A DNA stretch of 39,662 nucleotides from a virus: positions 1 to 39,662 of the IMG/VR virus record IMGVR_UViG_3300037086_000074; one strand, given 5' to 3'. Both the position numbers and the translations under genes were made by a program. Of the stretch, positions 37,220 through 39,662 are shown in pieces (the stretch's first letter is position 1; each line of letters opens with the position of its first letter). The notes beneath the pieces are model-generated. The model worked only from the letters and a program-made list of their open reading frames with translations. It did not search any database and was not told the DNA's origin.

Positions 37220-37896
37220 CGCCGCCTCCACCGTTCGCATTGCGTCCGATTCCTGTTCTTGCGGTACTCCATCGACGCCTCGTTGCGCTCGACACCACGA
37301 TTCAACTTCTCATGGTGAAGCAGCACGAACGGGGCCGTATTACAGACGGGCTCCATCTTGCAAAACGCCCCGTCACCGTGTAGCCAGCGTCCATCGGCGG
37401 TTCGGTAACCGTTATGTGCGATCTCGACGCTCACGCCAGTCGACGCTCGGTAGATGCGGCGGATGGGTTGCGGAACGTTGACGCCTGCGAATCCGTTCGT
37501 CCGTTTGGCTGTGACCGAGGCTACGTCGAGCTCCGTCTCGGCGAGCGTAGCGCGCAGCTTGTCCGGATCGGCTTCGGCAACGTACTCGTCACCGTCGATC
37601 ACGAACAGCCAATCGCCGTAGTCGCAGGCTTCGCGCATCAGGGCGTCGCGCTTGGCGACTTGCGACCCCCACTCGACATGCGGGCGGAACACATTCGGGC
37701 TGATGCCGACCTGATTGGCGGTCCAGTAGATCCGTAGCGTCTGCTCGATCGGCGAGAGATGATCCTCGTGTGGAAACATCTGCCAGGCGCCGTCATAGGC
37801 GACGATCCTGTCCGCGATGCCTGCAAGCGATCTGATACAGCGATCAAGGAACGTGATCGGCTCGTCATACCACGCTAGGCAGGCTACGATTTTCAC
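37216..37896 (-). CDS. GT2-like glycosyltransferase, 226 aa
   Basis: Starts MKIVACLAWYDEPITFLDRC, like the donor-binding strand of GT-A enzymes, with DRIVAYDGAW and then WLFVIDGDEYV (97-105), where Asp 101/103 are the expected metal-binding DxD. GRWLHGDGAFCKMEP and VLLHHEKLNR give possible acceptor-side residues. No membrane segment. The GTG start lacks a ribosome site. It sits in the lysis-packaging interval away from the other glycosyltransferase genes. Confidence 0.8.
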   Translation of the reverse strand: MKIVACLAWYDEPITFLDRCIRSLAGIADRIVAYDGAWQMFPHEDHLSPIEQTLRIYWTANQVGISPNVFRPHVEWGSQVAKRDALMREACDYGDWLFVIDGDEYVAEADPDKLRATLAETELDVASVTAKRTNGFAGVNVPQPIRRIYRASTGVSVEIAHNGYRTADGRWLHGDGAFCKMEPVCNTAPFVLLHHEKLNRGVERNEASMEYRKNRNRTQCERWRRR

Positions 37897-37945
37897 CGGG
37901 CGAGCCGTCCGCGGATCGTTGCAGCACCCCGAAGGGTCTCGTTCA

Positions 37946-37957
37946 GTCCGTACGGAC
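37946..37957. other. 12-bp perfect palindrome in a 76-bp gap
   Basis: GTCCGTACGGAC is a perfect palindrome in the gap before the glycosyltransferase start. It may be an operator or hairpin core. No promoter elements are convincing here. Confidence 0.35.
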
Positions 37958-37972
37958 GGCCCGCCCAGTCCC

Positions 37973-38164
37973 TCACTCCGCCTTGCCCTGATCGCGGCAC
38001 CACGCTACGAAACTGACATGTGGATCGGTGGCGAGGTACTGCTCGATCTTACGCAGGCCGATATTCGACTCGTTGTAGATCCGGTCTGTGCAGGCAACGC
38101 AAGCACCGTCGTCGAGAAGGCTCTTTTCCTCATGGCAGACCGAGCATTCTCCAAACCGTGCCAT
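37973..38164 (-). CDS. Zinc-ribbon protein, 63 aa
   Basis: Two CxxC pairs, CSVC (7-10) and CVAC (22-25), form a short zinc ribbon, followed by a helix (YNESNIGLRKIEQYLATDPH). It starts two bases after the holin-like gene's stop. A regulator or partner protein is possible; function unknown. Confidence 0.7.
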   Translation of the reverse strand: MARFGECSVCHEEKSLLDDGACVACTDRIYNESNIGLRKIEQYLATDPHVSFVAWCRDQGKAE

Positions 38165-38166
38165 CG

Positions 38167-38394
38167 CTACTTGGCGGGAGGCGCAGTCGATGCGGGTACG
38201 GTCTTAGGCTTGAAAACGAGCGGCTTGAGCTTGCCGTACGCCCATGCTGCGACGCCGGCAGCGAGCGGAACGTAAACCGCCCACTGTGGATGCGTCTCGA
38301 TGAAGTGGCGCACCGGGGACGACGCGGCGATGGCGGGCGCCTGTGCGAGCGCGGCAACCGCGGCGGCCTCGAGCGCTTTGAGAACGTGCTTCAT
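38167..38394 (-). CDS. Holin-like membrane protein, 75 aa
   Basis: MKHVLKALEAAAVAALAQAP is an amphipathic or weakly hydrophobic helix, followed by WAVYVPLAAGVAAWAYGKLK as a clear membrane span and a basic, Pro-rich tail. Placement ten bases after the amidase gene and size fit a holin. ATG 38394 has AAAGGGG at good distance; the longer open frame overlaps the amidase. Confidence 0.7.
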   Translation of the reverse strand: MKHVLKALEAAAVAALAQAPAIAASSPVRHFIETHPQWAVYVPLAAGVAAWAYGKLKPLVFKPKTVPASTAPPAK

Positions 38395-38404
38395 GTTGCC
38401 CCTT

Positions 38405-38926
38405 TCAGTTGCCCCAGCGGGCGAGGAAGCCGCCACGCCGGAGCTCCAACTTGACGAGTGCGACGAACCAGAGTTTCTTGGCGAGCGAAAAGCCGGGGTC
38501 GTGGTGGCCGCCGCCGATGACGCCGAGGTCCTGATGGAACGTCACGCCGGAGCGGTTGCCCTGGCTGTAGCGCGCGGGGATCTTGTACAAGCGACACCAA
38601 AAGGCGACAATGCGCGCTGCTACGCGAAGCTGGAACGCGGGGTAGCCCTTGGCTGCGAAGCCCGCCATCTCCAGGTTGAGGCTCTGCGAGTTGTACGCCT
38701 CACACGCCCACGCCTTTTGGGCGTAGGGGACGAGTTGGGTTGCTTCGAGCCCGTCCTCGCGGAGCACCACATGAGCGCTCGCCTGCGCCTTCGGGTTGCA
38801 CAGCCAGGAGACGGCGCCGGCGTATCCGCCCTCCGTGTCGTGTAGGACAACGAGGTCGATGGTCGTAGAGCGAGCGGAGAAGTTCGGGCTCGATTTCTGG
38901 ACGAGCTTCGGAAGCGTGACTTTCAT
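38405..38926 (-). CDS. N-acetylmuramoyl-L-alanine amidase (endolysin), 173 aa
   Basis: Cuts the bond between MurNAc and L-Ala in peptidoglycan at lysis. Amidase_2-type motifs: LVVLHDTEGG with zinc His 29, SAHVVLREDG with a second conserved His 52, and GGGHHDPGFS (138-147), which supplies the later His and Asp. No separate wall-binding domain is visible, although the C-terminal 25 residues are basic and hydrophobic. ATG 38926 overlaps the preceding zinc-ribbon gene (ATGA), with GGAGGA upstream. Confidence 0.9.
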   Translation of the reverse strand: MKVTLPKLVQKSSPNFSARSTTIDLVVLHDTEGGYAGAVSWLCNPKAQASAHVVLREDGLEATQLVPYAQKAWACEAYNSQSLNLEMAGFAAKGYPAFQLRVAARIVAFWCRLYKIPARYSQGNRSGVTFHQDLGVIGGGHHDPGFSLAKKLWFVALVKLELRRGGFLARWGN

Positions 38927-39081
38927 TTCGTCCTCCCTAACGCGCGGGCGGTGGAAGGCCAACGTCCGAGCAGATCGCAGAAGTGGCAGACGACGGTTGG
39001 CTCCAGGCTCGTCGCCCTACGGCTTGGTTTGAGGACGACGGTCGCCTGACGGCCGCAGCATTTGCAGAGGCGGAGGGTCAT
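38923..39081 (-). CDS. Small zinc-ribbon protein, 52 aa
   Basis: CKCC (6-9) and CHFC (32-35) form a compact zinc ribbon in MTLRLCKCCGRQATVVLKPS followed by RRATSLEPTVVCHFCDLLG. It is linked by ATGA overlaps to the gene on each side; GGAGGA before its last codons serves the amidase. Possibly a small regulator. Confidence 0.65.
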   Translation of the reverse strand: MTLRLCKCCGRQATVVLKPSRRATSLEPTVVCHFCDLLGRWPSTARALGRTK

Positions 39082-39344
39082 ACGCGCCGGCCAATGGTGA
39101 CCCGGTGAATCGCGACGATCGCGGGGCGTGGGATGGCGAGACTGGAAAGGACTTCGCCCGCGCCAGGCTTATGCGGAGGCTTGTGCGACGGGGCAAGCAG
39201 GAGATAGCGCTCGTTGTCGGCGAGTACCCATCCGGCCGATTCGCACGTCATCGGGTCTTGGTCTGCTCCGGTGATGGCGCTGTCCGTTGATTCCCATCCG
39301 TCGCAGCGTCCCGAGTCAACCCATTCGACGTGAACGAGTCTCAA
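39078..39344 (-). CDS. Hypothetical protein, 88 aa
   Basis: Starts MRLVHVEWVDSGRCDGWEST, then ESAGWVLADNERYLLLAPSH and a beta-like end (RPAIVAIHRVTIGRRV). The sequence looks like a small beta fold seen in phage accessory proteins. TTG 39344 lies two bases after the SSB stop, with a weak ribosome site; no ATG fits. It is coupled to the zinc-ribbon gene by ATGA. Confidence 0.65.
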   Translation of the reverse strand: MRLVHVEWVDSGRCDGWESTDSAITGADQDPMTCESAGWVLADNERYLLLAPSHKPPHKPGAGEVLSSLAIPRPAIVAIHRVTIGRRV

Positions 39345-39346
39345 CC

Positions 39347-39662
39347 TCAGAAGGGTATGTCGTCGTCGGACGTAGCAGGCGCGAAGTCGCTTGTGCCAGC
39401 CGACGCGCCATCATCACTTCCAGGATCGCGCGAACCTACGAACGTGAACGAGCGGCCGTTGATCTCGACGGCCTGCCGCTTGTTGCCGTCCTGTTCCCAT
39501 TCGCGCCAGCGGAGCTCGCCCGAAATACCAACCTGACGGCCCTTGGTGAGATGTTGCGCGGCCACTTCAGCGCTTCGTCCCCATAGGGTCACGTCGAAGA
39601 ACCCGGCACCAATGCTGCCGTCGTCCTGTTTGGGGCCGGCGCGGTCGACGGCGAGGCGGAGT
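39347..39662 (-). CDS. ssb: Single-stranded DNA-binding protein, C-terminal part (continues at left end)
   Basis: The last part of the SSB reading frame; 39529-39662 duplicates the left end. It carries the rest of the OB fold (VTLWGRSAEVAAQHLTKGRQ, then GELRWREWEQ, EINGRSFTFVG) and a short acidic tail ending DDDIPF. That is the classic SSB tip, which binds partner proteins such as nucleases and recombinases. The complete protein, 39347-39528 plus 1-214, is 131 aa, a normal to short phage SSB. A truncated GTG start exists at 39592 but would leave only half the fold. Confidence 0.9.
   Translation of the reverse strand, partial: LRLAVDRAGPKQDDGSIGAGFFDVTLWGRSAEVAAQHLTKGRQVGISGELRWREWEQDGNKRQAVEINGRSFTFVGSRDPGSDDGASAGTSDFAPATSDDDIPF
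39529..39662. repeat. Terminal direct repeat, right copy
   Basis: Right copy of the 134-bp end repeat, with one substitution relative to 1-134. This is what an assembler leaves when it reads past the closure point of a circular or circularly permuted genome. A true fixed terminal repeat is less likely because the repeat cuts through the middle of a gene. Confidence 0.95.

Noticed and set aside
1-39662. Transposon or insertion sequence
   Set aside because: No transposase-like protein or terminal inverted repeats with target duplication were seen anywhere in the window.

Overview
The window is a complete or near-complete genome of a temperate tailed phage (siphovirus-like, HK97-type head). The first 134 bases recur at the end (1-134 = 39529-39662) with one mismatch, so the unit is about 39,528 bp and circular or terminally redundant as assembled. 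High GC, frequent GTG/TTG starts, 1-8 bp stop/start overlaps, one apparently leaderless promoter and an HNH protein with a C-terminal HGT...GCRC..C motif suggest an actinomycetal host. This is inference: no host gene is present.

Nearly all genes lie on the minus strand and read as one circular series. Leftward from the immunity region (12.0 kb) come small early genes, an ERF annealing protein, a PD-(D/E)XK nuclease, a tyrosine integrase, small unknowns, a SNF2-like helicase, a DNA methyltransferase, a TOPRIM/RecA-like primase-helicase, small genes and SSB, which spans the window ends. The series continues from 39.3 kb with an amidase, a holin candidate, a glycosyltransferase, several micro-ORFs, a PD-(D/E)XK/resolvase-like protein, an HNH nuclease and the small terminase. 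A second glycosyltransferase group lies between the two terminase subunits. Then follow the large terminase, portal, an acetyltransferase-like gene, S49 protease, capsid, connectors, tail tube, a tail chaperone pair with a predicted -1 frameshift, a tape measure with an NlpC/P60 domain, tail proteins, two membrane proteins and an exonuclease.

Only four genes are on the plus strand: an HNH endonuclease ORF whose 3' end runs into a tRNA-Tyr, the repressor and a two-helix membrane protein behind it. The repressor and the leftward early operon diverge from a region holding four TGTGAC half-sites.

No stretch longer than about 190 bp lacks a gene. The larger gaps (1813-2002, 35623-35809, 36098-36248, 27325-27481) each hold repeats or inverted repeats that are listed. 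The most unusual observations are two ORFs (SSB and the terminase-adjacent HNH) that appear to start at ATC behind good Shine-Dalgarno sequences, the HNH/tRNA-Tyr overlap, a leader before the protease-capsid genes with mutually exclusive pairings, and a 32-bp repeat bracketing an in-frame 84-codon segment next to the integrase.
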